In this document: piece after piece, positions 20,611-31,021 of the stretch
Layout of the letters: every line of letters starts with the position of its first letter
Position numbering within the stretch: the first letter of the stretch is position 1
From: Ostrinia nubilalis
Lineage: Eukaryota > Arthropoda > Insecta > Lepidoptera > Crambidae
Direction: 5' to 3'
NCBI RefSeq assembly: GCF_963855985.1
Contig: NC_087112.1
Span: forward strand, 560,501 to 624,500
DNA: 64,000 nt
Notes under the pieces: generated by a model
What the model was told of the DNA's origin: nothing
What the model saw: the letters and a program-made list of their open reading frames with translations, nothing else
The model's database searches: none
Translations under genes and position numbers: made by a program

Positions 20611-22527
20611 GTACATGCGGGTAGACTTACCTATTTCTTTGATTGTTGGCAAAAAATCACGAGCAACAAGGTTGTACTCGATTGGATCAAAAATGGCTAT
20701 ACTATACCATTTGAATCACCTGTTAGGCAGTGCGATACTCCTCAAAATACTTTTTCATACTCCGAAAAAATAGCTATGCTAGAGGCTATAAATAATTTAA
20801 AAAAATTAGGTGCAATAATTGAATGCAAAAACACTCAGAATCAATTTGTATCCAAAATATTTCTGACCCCAAAACCTAACGGGGACAAGCGATTTATTTT
20901 AAACTTGAAACCCTTAAATAAATTTGTTCGTACCGATCATTTTAAAATGGAGGATTACCGCACTGCCTGCAAATTAATACCACACAACGGATACCTAGCC
21001 ACCAACGACCTAAAGGACGCATATTTTCTAATACCTATAAATCCTTCAGATCGAAAATATTTAAAATTTCAATTTCAGCCTCATAATTCATCTAAAACAA
21101 TAACATACCAATTCTGTGCTTTGCCTTTTGGTCTTTGCGTGGCTCCTCGAGTTTTCACTAAGATTATGCGAGAAGTTATGGGTTACCTAAGATATCGAGG
21201 GCACAAATCCGTCTTTTATTTGGACGATATACTATGTATTGGCGATACCTATGAGCAGTGCGTTAATAACGTAAACGAAACGCTAAGATTACTTAACTGC
21301 CTAGGCTTCATAGTCAATTATGATAAGAGTTGTTTGTCACCACAACAATCTTGTAAATTCCTAGGATTTATCTTCAACTCACGAGACTTATCAATAAGTC
21401 TTCCTCAAGACAAGCGAAGTAAAATTGCAGAGTTGGTAACCAAATTTTCTAAATTACCGTCATGTTCTATACGTGAATATGCTCAACTCATAGGAGTTCT
21501 AGTTTCCGCTTGCCCAGCCGTTAAATACGGATGGATCTACACAAAAATCTTAGAACGACAAAAGTATTTGGCGTTACTGAAATCTGACGACTATGAATTA
21601 AAAATAAATTTACCCGACGTAATACTCCAAGATTTACACTGGTGGTCATCAAATATTGACTCCACTTCCAACTTTATGACACACCCAAATTTTTGTATTG
21701 AAATTTATACTGACGCTTCTCGATCAGGTTGGGGCGCTGTCTGTAATAACAAAACAAGACGCGGTAAGTGGAAAGACACAGAAAAAATTCGGCATATAAA
21801 TTACTTAGAGCTGATGGCCGCATTTCTAGGCCTAAAATCTTTTGCTAGTGATTTGTCCAACTGTGCAATATTACTTCGTATTGACAACACAACCGCTATT
21901 AGTTATATCAACCGAATGGGGGGTATACAATACCCCCATCTTAGTGCGTTGACAAGATCACTATGGCAATGGTGTGAAGCGCGTGGGATTTGGGTATTTT
22001 CATCTTATGTAAATACAAAAGAAAATTGCGCCGATACTGCATCTAGAACTGTTAATCCAGACACCGAATGGACTCTTTCTGATCAGGCATTCCAAAATAT
22101 AACGCAAAATTTTGGTCAACCAGCAATAGATTTGTTCGCATCGCGAGACAATGCAAAATGTAATCGATTTGTGTCATGGAAACCAGATCCAGATGCAGAA
22201 TCAGTAGACGCTTTTACTTTAAACTGGCAAGCCGATTTTTTCTACGCATTTCCACCTTTTTCTGTTATTTTAAAATGCCTTAGAAAAATAATCGATGACA
22301 GAGCAAACGGTATTTTAGTTTATCCTCACTGGCCATCACAGCCTTGGTTCCCTTTGCTGCAAAAGTTAATAGTTTCAGACGTGCTTTATTTAAACCCAAA
22401 TAAATACCTTTTACAATCTCATTTCAGAGATTATCATCCGTTACACAAGAAACTTACCCTGGGTGTCGCGAGGCTCTGCGGCAGTCGTTCATCCGCCGAG
22501 GCGCCTGTACAGAGTCGGCAACACTGA
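20611..22527 (+). CDS. DIRS reverse transcriptase / RNase H / methyltransferase-like protein
   Basis: The frame is open well upstream of its first ATG (20776) and overlaps the end of ORF1 in the -1 frame. The conserved HAGRLTYFFDCWQKI segment begins just after 20611, so translation may start by frameshift or a non-ATG mechanism. Counting from 20776: the RT palm has NLKDAYFLIPI (about 78), LPFGLCVAPRVF and the catalytic FYLDD (147-151). RNase H follows with IYTDASRSGWGAV (about 313), LELMAAF and LLRIDNTTAISYINRMGG. The C-terminal domain has IDLFASRDNAK and YAFPPF (about 490) and ILVYPHWPSQPWFPLL, the adenine-methyltransferase-like module of DIRS elements. No stop or frameshift is seen. It ends TGATG, overlapping the recombinase ATG by one base. 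Confidence 0.92.
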   Translation, partial: VHAGRLTYFFDCWQKITSNKVVLDWIKNGYTIPFESPVRQCDTPQNTFSYSEKIAMLEAINNLKKLGAIIECKNTQNQFVSKIFLTPKPNGDKRFILNLKPLNKFVRTDHFKMEDYRTACKLIPHNGYLATNDLKDAYFLIPINPSDRKYLKFQFQPHNSSKTITYQFCALPFGLCVAPRVFTKIMREVMGYLRYRGHKSVFYLDDILCIGDTYEQCVNNVNETLRLLNCLGFIVNYDKSCLSPQQSCKFLGFIFNSRDLSISLPQDKRSKIAELVTKFSKLPSCSIREYAQLIGVLVSACPAVKYGWIYTKILERQKYLALLKSDDYELKINLPDVILQDLHWWSSNIDSTSNFMTHPNFCIEIYTDASRSGWGAVCNNKTRRGKWKDTEKIRHINYLELMAAFLGLKSFASDLSNCAILLRIDNTTAISYINRMGGIQYPHLSALTRSLWQWCEARGIWVFSSYVNTKENCADTASRTVNPDTEWTLSDQAFQNITQNFGQPAIDLFASRDNAKCNRFVSWKPDPDAESVDAFTLNWQADFFYAFPPFSVILKCLRKIIDDRANGILVYPHWPSQPWFPLLQKLIVSDVLYLNPNKYLLQSHFRDYHPLHKKLTLGVARLCGSRSSAEAPVQSRQH

Positions 22528-23444
22528 TGTTGGCATCGTTTTCCGACAGTACCATAAAACAGTACGGCACCTCATTAAAACTTTGGTGGCACTTTTGCAT
22601 AGTTAACAACAAAGATATATTCAAACCATCAAAAAAGACAATCCTCTCTTTTTTAACAACACAATTTAATAATGGTTGTGGTTATGGTAGTTTAAACTCG
22701 CACCGCTCTGCCTTATCAGCTTTAATAGGAAATAATATCGGTTCAGATGCCTGTGTGAAGCGTCTTCTCAAGGGAGCATACAAACTAAAACCTACTAGGC
22801 CCAAGTATACCAATACATGGAATCCTCAGTTGGTCTTAAATTACATCTCAACATGGTCCCCTAACAATGCATTATCATTAGAGAAGATCACTAAAAAACT
22901 CGCTATTCTACTTGCTATCTGTACCGCTCATAGAATGCAGACACTTTCGCTTATTAAGCTAAACAATATTTTATTTTCGGAAAGTGGAATTAAAATTAAC
23001 ATAACAGATATTATAAAAACATCTGCACCCGGAAGGGACCAACCAGTATTATTTTTGCCGTATTTTAATGAAAATACTAATATCTGTCCAGCCACCGCAC
23101 TCTCAGACTATATTTCTATGACTAGAAACATAAGATCTGAGGATGCTAATAATCTTTTGTTAACCTATAAAAGACCACACAAACCAGCTACTACACAGAC
23201 CATCAGCAGATGGGTAAAACAGGTCCTGTCGGAAAGCGGCGTCGATACCAGCGTGTTCGGCGCACACAGCACGCGACACGCGTCCACCTCAGCCGCACGA
23301 TTAACTGGCGTCAGTATAGAAACTATACGTAAAACCGCAGGTTGGACTAGTTCATCCAATTCCTTCGCTCATTTTTACAACCGAACCATTGTTAATGAGG
23401 GAGAGTTCGCCCGATCAGTTTGTTTATCGTCAGAACATCAATAA
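22527..23444 (+). CDS. DIRS tyrosine recombinase
   Basis: A 305-residue lambda-integrase-family recombinase. It would join the element's circular DNA to the chromosome through a covalent 3'-phosphotyrosine. An N-terminal SAM-like DNA-binding part (about 1-100) includes DSTIKQYGTSLKLWWHFC. The catalytic part shows the first Arg in TAHRMQTLSL (about 136), the HxxR box in FGAHSTRHAS (about 247-250) and the nucleophile Tyr in FAHFYNRT (about 287). All key residues expected for activity are present. The start codon overlaps the stop of the RT ORF (TGATG), suggesting coupled reinitiation. Confidence 0.93.
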   Translation: MLASFSDSTIKQYGTSLKLWWHFCIVNNKDIFKPSKKTILSFLTTQFNNGCGYGSLNSHRSALSALIGNNIGSDACVKRLLKGAYKLKPTRPKYTNTWNPQLVLNYISTWSPNNALSLEKITKKLAILLAICTAHRMQTLSLIKLNNILFSESGIKINITDIIKTSAPGRDQPVLFLPYFNENTNICPATALSDYISMTRNIRSEDANNLLLTYKRPHKPATTQTISRWVKQVLSESGVDTSVFGAHSTRHASTSAARLTGVSIETIRKTAGWTSSSNSFAHFYNRTIVNEGEFARSVCLSSEHQ

Positions 23445-23683
23445 AAGACTGATTAGTACCCTACTCTAAGTAATAAATAATCATAAGTTTATTATAATTA
23501 TAACTAAGGTTATCTAATTATGATTTGAGAAATTATTTTTCATTAATCATAGAATATTTTCACCTAAGATTGAAAATTGTTTTAGTTCACATGATTACAT
23601 TATGTTTTTCTAATGTTATGTGAATAAAAATCACATTAAGATCATAAAATGTGTTTCTTTCCAAAACTTTCTTCTCTTAACAT
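23445..23683 (+). other. DIRS 3' untranslated segment
   Basis: AT-rich non-coding sequence between the recombinase stop and the internal complementary region. It contains several AATAAA-like words. Confidence 0.5.
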
Positions 23684-23803
23684 CTACGTTGTAATTATAT
23701 CATATCTGAAGGATGAAGCGAAGAAATATAATATATGATCAAACGAACTTCACAAGTGAAATTCGATCAATATTATATGATTCGCTTCATCCGAAGATAT
23801 GAT
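23684..23803. repeat. DIRS internal complementary region
   Basis: The left half (23684-23731) is the reverse complement of the outer left end (18919-18966). The right half (about 23732-23803) is the reverse complement of the outer right end (about 24014-24085). The join lies in AATATAATATATG. In the DIRS model this region aligns the two ends of the linear copy to close a circle. Confidence 0.92.
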
Positions 23804-23872
23804 CTCCCACCCTCCCTAAAGTTTTATCATCACCCTAATAAGGAAAGTTTTGAAATAACATACACTCTGAAA

Positions 23873-24085
23873 AATGAACAGCGCGCCGACATGGCGACGG
23901 CAGACTGAGTAAACCGGAAGTAAGCGGGTAGTCAGTTAAATACTTTTTTATTTGAATCTCTAAAATCTGTGTGAATGTTGCCTGGTAAACAGGGGGACTA
24001 CGTTGTAATTATATCATATCTTCGGATGAAGCGAATCATATAATATTGATCGAATTTCACTTGTGAAGTTCGTTTGATCATATAT
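23873..24085 (-). repeat. DIRS right inverted terminal repeat
   Basis: Begins AATGAACAGCGCGCCGACAT and mirrors the left repeat up to about 24028, then adds a unique outer end to about 24085. The outer end contains its own small palindrome (GAATTTCACTTGTGAAGTTC). The left and right outer ends differ, as in other DIRS elements. Confidence 0.9.
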
Positions 24086-24221
24086 AAGTCTATCCACACA
24101 TTAGTGTAAACTATTTATCCAAGCATTATGGATCTTAGAGGTGGAAGGATGAAGTGTTTTGAGTAAGCTTAATTTAAACCCGGTGAATGTTGATTTTAAC
24201 GAAGACAAGGTAACTTAATTG

Positions 24222-24425
24222 TAGATAGGTAGGGTAGTTATTAAAATTTCTTAGAATTTAGAGTTACTTAAACTAAATTATAAATAACTTAAAAAAATCG
24301 AGTTGCCTAAGGCGAGAATCGAATCCAGTGTCTAAGTAGCTCAGATGGAAGAGCAGTCGCACGGCAAGCGAAAAGTCGTGGGTTCATCCCGCTTTAGGCT
24401 GATGGATTTTTTCGAGTTATTTATT
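24222..24425 (+). repeat. tRNA-like palindromic repeat, copy 1
   Basis: Has an A box (TAGCTCAGATGG, near 24338) and a degenerate B box (GGGTTCATCCCG). The 3' half of the tRNA-like part is also present inverted about 30 bp upstream (TTGCCTAAGGCGAGAATCGA). About 200 bp, including the AT-rich left flank, recurs at 24680-24895. Confidence 0.6.
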
Positions 24426-24658
24426 AACTAGCTTTCTGCCCGCGGTTTCGCCCGCGTGGAATTTTGTCTGTCACAGAAAAACTTTATCGCGCGCGTCCCT
24501 GTTTCAAAAACCGGGATAAAAACTATCCTATGTCCTTTCCCGGGACTACAACTATCTCTATGCCAAATTTGATCAAAATCGGTTCAGTGGTTTAGGCGTG
24601 AAAGAGAGACAGACAGACAGACAGAGTTACTTTCGCATTTATAATATTAGTATGGATA
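24426..24658 (+). repeat. interspersed repeat B, copy between the tRNA-like repeats
   Basis: Starts AACTAGCTTTCTGCCCGCGG, contains ATCGCGCGCGTCCCTG and ends ATAATATTAGTATGGAT. It closely matches the copy at 11235. Confidence 0.65.
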
Positions 24659-24679
24659 TAGAAGTATAGATTTTTGTAA

Positions 24680-24895
24680 ATGGATAGGTAGTCATTAAAA
24701 TTTCTTAGCATTTAGAGTTGCAACTCAAACTAAATTATAAATAACTTGAAAAAATCGAGCTGCCTAAGGCGGGAATCGAATCCAGTGTCTAAGTAGCTCA
24801 GATGGAAGAGCAGTCGCCCGGCAAGCGAATGGTCGTGGATTCGATTCCCGCCTTAGGCAGATGGATTTTTTTGAGTTACTTATTTATAATTTTAG
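24680..24895 (+). repeat. tRNA-like palindromic repeat, copy 2
   Basis: Better preserved than copy 1: A box TAGCTCAGATGG (about 24796) and B box GGATTCGATTCCC. The inverted partner CTGCCTAAGGCGGGAATCGA lies just upstream, so the 3' half of the tRNA-like unit forms a palindrome around the 5' half. A related minus-strand unit is at 54430-54512. Confidence 0.6.
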
Positions 24896-25396
24896 ATAGG
24901 TACCTACTATCATTAGACAAATTGTTTGTGAATAAAATTGGTCTCAACGAATTAAATACCAACTCTAACAGAGTCTTATTTGTGACTTTTTTATGGATAA
25001 CAAGGCAGGTATTTGACCACAATCGAACCTGAAGTTAAGTGGGATGCAGTCTAAATGACCCGATATTGGATAAAATCGTTTCCATACTATTAAGTGTTGT
25101 GACTAATATTTTCTCCAGGATTTGTTCAAGTAACATACCAGTCATATAAGTCAGTGTACGTATTCCATACATTTATTAAAATTTGAGAATATGAGAGACT
25201 TTCATTAGCTTACCCGCTACGTGCTACGGATGGAGCTGGGCCATTACGTAGCTGCTACGCCGTAGCAAACTCGTAGTAAGATACGAAAATTGTATAGCGT
25301 ATGAGGTGATGTCTCGTAGTATGGAGAAGTATTTCTTTTGGTCTCGAAGTAACTAATATTAATAAAAAGAATATTAGATTTTAATATAATATTTGA

Positions 25397-25885
25397 AACT
25401 AGCGGCCGCCCACGACTTCGTACGCGTGGATCTCGTTTTACCCCCCATTCATCTATCTTACGCGGTTCAGATTTTTTCATACAAATGTTTTTTCCCGCTA
25501 ACTACCGTTCCCGTGGGAATTTTGCAATTACCTGTTGTAACTAAGCTTCAAGTTTTCTAAGGCACCTGCATGCCAAATTTTAAGCGTCTAACTTAAGCGG
25601 TTTAGATTTTTTCATACAAATGTTTTTTCCCTCTAACTCCCGTTCCCGTGGGAATTTTGCAATATCCTGTTGTAATTAAGTTTTAAGTTTACTAAGGTAC
25701 CTGCATGCCAAATTTCAAGCGTCTAACTTAAGCGGTTTAGATTTTTCATACAAAAGGATTTTCCCGCCAATTCCCATTCCCGTGGGAATTCCTAAGTAGC
25801 CTATAACCTGCCCAGGAGTATGAAAAATAATTGTACCAAGTTTCGTTAAAATCCGTCCAGTAGTTTTTGTTTCTATAAGGAACAT

Positions 25886-25928
<43 letters not shown>
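25397..25928 (-). repeat. repeat E with three 135-bp tandem units and a CAGA tail
   Basis: Starts GCGGCCGCCCACGACTTCG. Three tandem units begin GCGGTT at 25462, 25597 and 25732, each with TTCCCGTGGGAATT; the third is partial. The block ends in a (CAGA)n run (25887-25928). It looks like the terminal part of a LINE or derivative; related pieces are at 26212, 30776, 35590 and 62340. Confidence 0.6.
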
Positions 25929-25930
<2 letters not shown>

Positions 25931-26211
25931 AATTTTACTGATTGCATTTTTGGCATCAGTATCGATCACTAATCACCCCCTGATAGTTATTTTGAAAATA
26001 TATTTCATGTACAGAATTGACCTCTCTACAGATTTATTATAAGTATAAATGAAGATGTTCGGGGATAAAATTACCTGTACTCACAAATGTTTAATATTAT
26101 GTATTTAATATTCGAGTTTATGCGATTAAAAGTACCTACGGGTTTTTAGCATTTCATGTCTTATACAGTTATACCTCTATTTTCAAGTTCTTAATGATAA
26201 ATCTGCTACTA

Positions 26212-26415
26212 TCTATATCTATAAAAGCGAAAGGTCACTGATTGACAGACTCACTCATCACAAAATCTCAGAAAATACAAGTGCTAGGAGTCTCTAATTT
26301 TACATGAAGGTTCCTTTTAGAACGTAAGATGGGATTTTGCAAAATTTAACCCCTTATGGGAGGAAAAGGGGAGTTGGAAGTTTCCACGCGTACGAAGTCG
26401 CGGGCGACCGCTAGT
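26212..26415 (+). repeat. repeat E, short copy in opposite orientation
   Basis: Begins in a GCGAAAGGTCACTGATTGAC segment and ends CGTACGAAGTCGCGGGCGAC, CGCTAGTG. About 200 bp with no ORF. Confidence 0.55.
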
Positions 26416-27354
26416 GCAATATAACCGTAATTGTATTGTGGCTGCGTAAGCAAGTAATTAAATAGGTTCGTGTTGATAGATGATTGAATCAGCAGACAGC
26501 TATAACTGCATAATCAGCGCAATGATTACAAATGGGAACCGCAAACCGCTTTGTATGTAGATATTGTAGTTACATACATACGATAATAAGGTCTAATATC
26601 TATCTACGCTAATATTATAGAGAGGAAGATTTGATTGTTTGTTTGTATTGAATAGGCTCTGATGCACCGATTTGAACAAATTTTTCACATTTAGAATCGT
26701 ACATTATCCCAGAGCTATAAAATATTTTCAAAAAGGTATTTTATTGGCGTTACGAAGTTCAGCTAGTATCCCTTAAAAATAATTATGATGACTAGCATCT
26801 CAATTTAAAAGTAAAACATATTCGCCAAATATTTTTAGATCAAATTTAACGCTTGCCTTGTTCTTCTCTAAGAAAACTCTAATATAAATAGACTCATAAT
26901 TTATAAAATAATGCTCAAATTATAAATCATGATCGCATCATAGGAGAAGGATTTAAAAAAATCAAAAATGAAAAAAGGTGTTTGTATTTTTTATTTGTAT
27001 GGAATACTTCAAAAGTATGAGAAGAAGAAGCGATGTCTTATCACTTACGTAGGACTTTATCACATGTCTTCTTGTCAAATTGAAACAATCCAATAATGTT
27101 TGAACCAATACTACATTTGCATCAAACTCAGTATATTTCCCAAGATTGGCATAATTCATGCAGTTCTATCTTTGGCGCAGTTTTAGGGTTCTGTAGCACA
27201 CCGAAAGGTTTCTCTGATACAGAGTGTTTAAAAGATTGATCCTACTGCCATTGTAACTTGGACCTTAATGTGACGTAACAAATATGAAACATTAATGGGA
27301 GTCCATAAATACACACATAATATTGTAACGTGTCTGTAACAAATTCTACGAATT
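26416..27354. other. AT-rich stretch, nothing recognised
   Basis: No gene, repeat arms or RNA gene supported. The segment near 26510-26560 resembles sequence flanking the DIRS element at 18870-18915. Confidence 0.35.
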
Positions 27355-28616
27355 GTAGGGGAGACCTAGGAGAGTTGTGACAGAGGTGAGTTGTGACAAG
27401 GACGATTTCTCCTTACTTAATATAGTTAGGAAGCTGGTAAAAACGCTGGTTTGTCGCATTTAAGACGCTCTTCTTGACTAAGTACCTGCGGGCGGCGCAT
27501 GAGGCACGGTTACGTAAATATGACGTCTGTGTACAAAAAAATGCGAAAAGTAAGTTTTTCTTCAAAATTTTATTTCAATTTATATCATGTTGTAGTATAT
27601 GTGCACTGTTGTGTTATTTTTTCTCAAGTTGCATGGTTATTCAGGTCTCAAAATGTAGCACTGATCTTTTGTGTGCGCATCGTGTTTAGAAAATAAAAAT
27701 TATTATTCGAACCAAGTCGTCATTTTAAACACCTAGGAGAGTTGTGACAGGCTGTCACAACTCTCCTAGCTTACTGAATTTTTCTGATGGGCCATTTCCA
27801 CGATGTTTTTAGACGTTTTTTTTTGTGTGTTAGTAGGTTCATAATTTGTATAATTGCATGCTGCTACTCTTTTGATTCAGAATGCCTAATAACTATACAT
27901 GAAAGCCATATAGAGGAACTGTTTGCTAAAGTCGAAATCTAGGACCTTATGGCTTATGAACTTATGACTGGCTTATGAAGTGATTAGGTTAAAGGGTTAA
28001 AGTTTAAGATATGCTGCGACCTCTTACAATCTAAACTTGTCAAGATATATTAAGAAGAAAGAGGCTTATCAAGTAAATCCAGAAGGCGATGCTCCTTCTA
28101 TGGATTTTACCACCGCGACTATTATATTTTTACAGAAGAGGAAGAAAATATATCTATAATATTAGCTAAAAAATATAATTTAAAAAAATACAGTGTCGTG
28201 GGAGAAAAATGAAAGCTGGAGAAATGTGGCTCAATCTGTGTAACGACATCCTATAACTATTGGTTTTAATTGGTACTTAAGGATGATTAAAGTACTTTTT
28301 TGGTAAAAAAATCATATTTCATTGAGTATTATGGTATTTTGTATATCTAATAGATGGAATACAATGCTGTCACAACTCACCTCGGTACCTGTCACAACTT
28401 ACCTCGGTGCTAGGAGAGTTGTGACAGAGGGAGTGGTCTAAGATTTTGGTGATTTTCTTAGAAACCCCAATACTTTAGTTAACTTTGGTGATTGTTTTGA
28501 AAACAGAAGGAACGGCGCTACATTAATTGGTATGATTCATAGCTGTGGAATGTTTTTTGAGCGAGATATGGCTCCTAAAGTAAAAATTGTCACAACTCTC
28601 CTAGGTCTCCCCTACT
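27355..28616. mobile_element. 1.26-kb element with 26-bp ends and at least six internal copies of the end motif
   Basis: The ends are inverted copies of TAGGGGAGACCTAGGAGAG followed by TTGTGACA. The core word TAGGAGAGTTGTGACA or its complement recurs near 27740, 27757, 28371, 28389, 28411 and at both ends, with spacing that includes a head-to-head pair at 27732-27772. No transposase is recognisable, although AT-rich decayed frames occur at 28040-28210. No target duplication was identified. It resembles a non-autonomous DNA transposon with multiple transposase-binding sites. Confidence 0.65.
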
Positions 28617-28640
28617 ACGGTCTTACATGGAATAAAATAT

Positions 28641-28717
28641 TATCGTTCCCTCGCTTGTTTCAGCCGAATGATGTCCACTACTGGACAAAGGCCTCCCCTA
28701 AGGATTTCCACATAAAA
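28641..28717 (-). mobile_element. RTE LINE 3' fragment
   Basis: Only about 75 bp, CTTGTTTCAGCCGAATGATG and CTACTGGACAAAGGCC, on the minus strand. Confidence 0.6.
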
Positions 28718-29448
28718 TAAAAATATTAAGTAAAAACTGTTTTATTTTCTTTGTGTCTTTAATCATTAATTATGCGAGTTGGGTAGTTAAAGTGCAATAT
28801 ATTTTTAAATGTATGTTCAAGGATGATTGTATATCTGCCGTGTACGAGGCTATTCGAGAGTGAAGCCTTGAAATAAAATGAAATGAAACTTTGAAGATGG
28901 GAGCTGTTCGTTGTTATATGGTTTCAAATTCTAAGATAAAACTACAGATAAAAGCTACGTACGGAACCCATACACAACGAGCAGTTCTCTCTTGCCTGAA
29001 GCTCCCGGCATCCAGTAAATATCGACATATCACCCACTAGATCTAATTTTAGATTTATAACGTTTCACTCGCAGACGTGTTCTTATTGCATTTCGGTATT
29101 CTGATATATCGCGTGCAGATGTTTCAATTTTTATGTGACTGAAAGATTGTTAAAATGCATGGAGTTTTCAAAGAAATATTCGAAATATTCCAGTTATTTT
29201 TATTAAAAATGTTATTACTGTTATTAGAGATCTTTGAGCGAAGAAACGGGTTAAACTTCGTTTTAACTCAAGCAGGTGATTTTTTTCTGTATTCATTGGC
29301 AATTCTTCTAATCTAAGGTCTTACATTTAGTAAACTTTCACCAAAATTACATAAAGTAAGAGCTACTAGCCAGTAAGCTTCTTAAATATAGCTTATTCCG
29401 TCCAAACTTAGCGCTAACTACTTAGCGTGAGCAAAACCGGACATCGAC
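28718..29448. other. AT-rich stretch, nothing recognised
   Basis: No ORF, repeat or RNA gene that I can support. Confidence 0.35.
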
Positions 29449-29625
29449 GCCACGTTCGTTCGCTTCAGGCAAATTACGTCCACTGTTGGACAAAGACCCA
29501 AGGATATCCGCAACAACCGGTTACGCTGTCCGAATCCAGGTGCTTTTTGCGGCCCTCACCCGACCATCGGTCCACCTAGTGGGAGGCCTGCCCATACTAC
29601 GTTTTACGGCCTGTCGCCAGTTAAG
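29449..29625 (-). mobile_element. RTE LINE 3' fragment, (CGAA)n-tailed
   Basis: Begins ACGTTCGTTCGCTTCAGGC and runs through CGGTCCACCTAGTGGGAGGC to TTACGGCC. It is 5' truncated and decayed. Confidence 0.7.
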
Positions 29626-30775
29626 AAGTTTTCTGATCAATGTTATATATGTTTACAAAAGCATGTAAGACCTAATTCCAAATGATCCATCTTGTTTACA
29701 CTCCTGAAAACAATACCTTTCTGCACCCAGCTTAAATCAGCCCCCCAATCCGTAGCAAAAAGAAATAATTCCCCAAACTTGTTTAAAAAGGTTATCGAGT
29801 AAGGCAATCGGTTCGGTGACAAATTCGTAAAGTTTTTTCATTTAGCAATTTTCACTAACAACCCGAGCTTATTGGCTTTCATTAATACACCGGGGAAGGC
29901 GCCGAGAACGCGCAGTTGCAATTGGTTGCTGAAGTTTGGGCCGCCATCACACCGACTTTATGGGAATCTGATAAAAATCAATCAATGCAAAGGTTATTGA
30001 GTAATTTATGTTGAAAAGAAATATAACGCTCACGTAAATGGAACTTATCTCTAAAACTCGAAACAATTGAACTACTTACTACACCATCCTACGATAAACG
30101 TCTTTTTTAAGGTTTTCCAATGAAACATCTTCATTGCATTGTGTAGACGCAGTTTTTGTCACACTTAATTTCATGCAAAATTAAAGTTCCATGTATACAA
30201 ACGATATTCCGAACAGGAATGTCGCTTTGTGAATAGTTAACCTAAGTGTAATAGTTAGAATATCTGGAGCTCTGACGACTTTGTACCTAGCGTCCTGGCT
30301 GGAAAAAATAATATTATATTTTTCTTAATAACTTTGGCTTTTCACACACATTTTACACTCTCAACTTATGCAAATGTAATTAAAAAAGTTCACAATATGA
30401 AAATTCTAAAGCATTCTCTCATGCTTGCTTTAATCTCGAATACTCTCCCATTCGGCACGGTGTGACTGTCAGTCAGTTAATACAGTCGCCGCAAAGTTGT
30501 GCGGATTAGCGACACAATCGCCCCGCTGTCCCCTTGACCCGGAATCCTCGCAAAAAGATATATCCTCCCCAGCCTCCCCTAACTCCGCTCGCTTGAGAAC
30601 AATCTTAGTGTTGAAATCAACTTGTTTGCATTAGTGGATTGAGTTGAGGAATTGACTCGATCTGGAAGATTTTGCGTGGGATTGGATTTATTGATTCGTT
30701 CAATGTAGTAACGATATTATGATAGTTTCTTGGTGGATTCTTAAGCTATTGGTAGATTATTTGTCGTACAGCGGC
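29626..30775. other. stretch without recognised gene
   Basis: Includes a slightly GC-richer patch at 30440-30600. No splice-flanked ORF, tRNA or repeat arm was found. Confidence 0.35.
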
Positions 30776-31021
30776 CGCCCGCGACTTCGTACGCGTGGAT
30801 CCCGTTTTACCCTCTTAGGGGAAGGAGTTTCGAAAATCCATTCATAGTTTGCCATGCAAAATTTGAGACTCCTAGCACTTTTAGTTTCTGAGATTTATGA
30901 TTGAGTGAGTCAGTCAGTCAGTCAGTGACCTTTCGCTTTTAAAGATAGAGATTTATCATAAGTAAAGTTTAATAAGGAGGTTTTGTTCAGCAATGGACGT
31001 CATTTGGCTGAAACGAACGAA
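30776..31021 (-). repeat. repeat E copy followed by a 47-bp RTE 3' end
   Basis: 30776-30955 starts GCCGCCCGCGACTTCGTACG and ends in GTCAGTCAGTGACCTTTCGC. The RTE scrap, CAGCAATGGACGTCATTTGG ending AAACGAACGAA (30975-31021), is in plus orientation. Confidence 0.55.

Larger units (their letters stand above)
18919..24085 (+). mobile_element. DIRS-type tyrosine-recombinase retrotransposon
   Basis: A nearly complete 5.2-kb element. It has inverted terminal repeats (18919-19092 and 23873-24085), an internal complementary region (23684-23803), and three plus-strand ORFs for a Gag-like protein, RT-RNase H-methyltransferase and a tyrosine recombinase. This arrangement defines DIRS-like elements, which are thought to replicate through a circular DNA formed with the help of the internal complementary region and to integrate by site-specific recombination, without target duplication; none is seen here. 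The only obvious coding lesion is one TAG in ORF1. The recombinase stop codon TAA lies within an AATAAA (23440-23445) that could serve as polyadenylation signal. Confidence 0.93.

Noticed and set aside
24330..24413. tRNA gene
   Set aside because: A and B boxes are present, but stems do not pair well and the unit is duplicated within a repeat, so it is treated as a tRNA-derived repeat.
25887..25928. CRISPR-like regular repeat
   Set aside because: A plain CAGA microsatellite at the end of an interspersed repeat.
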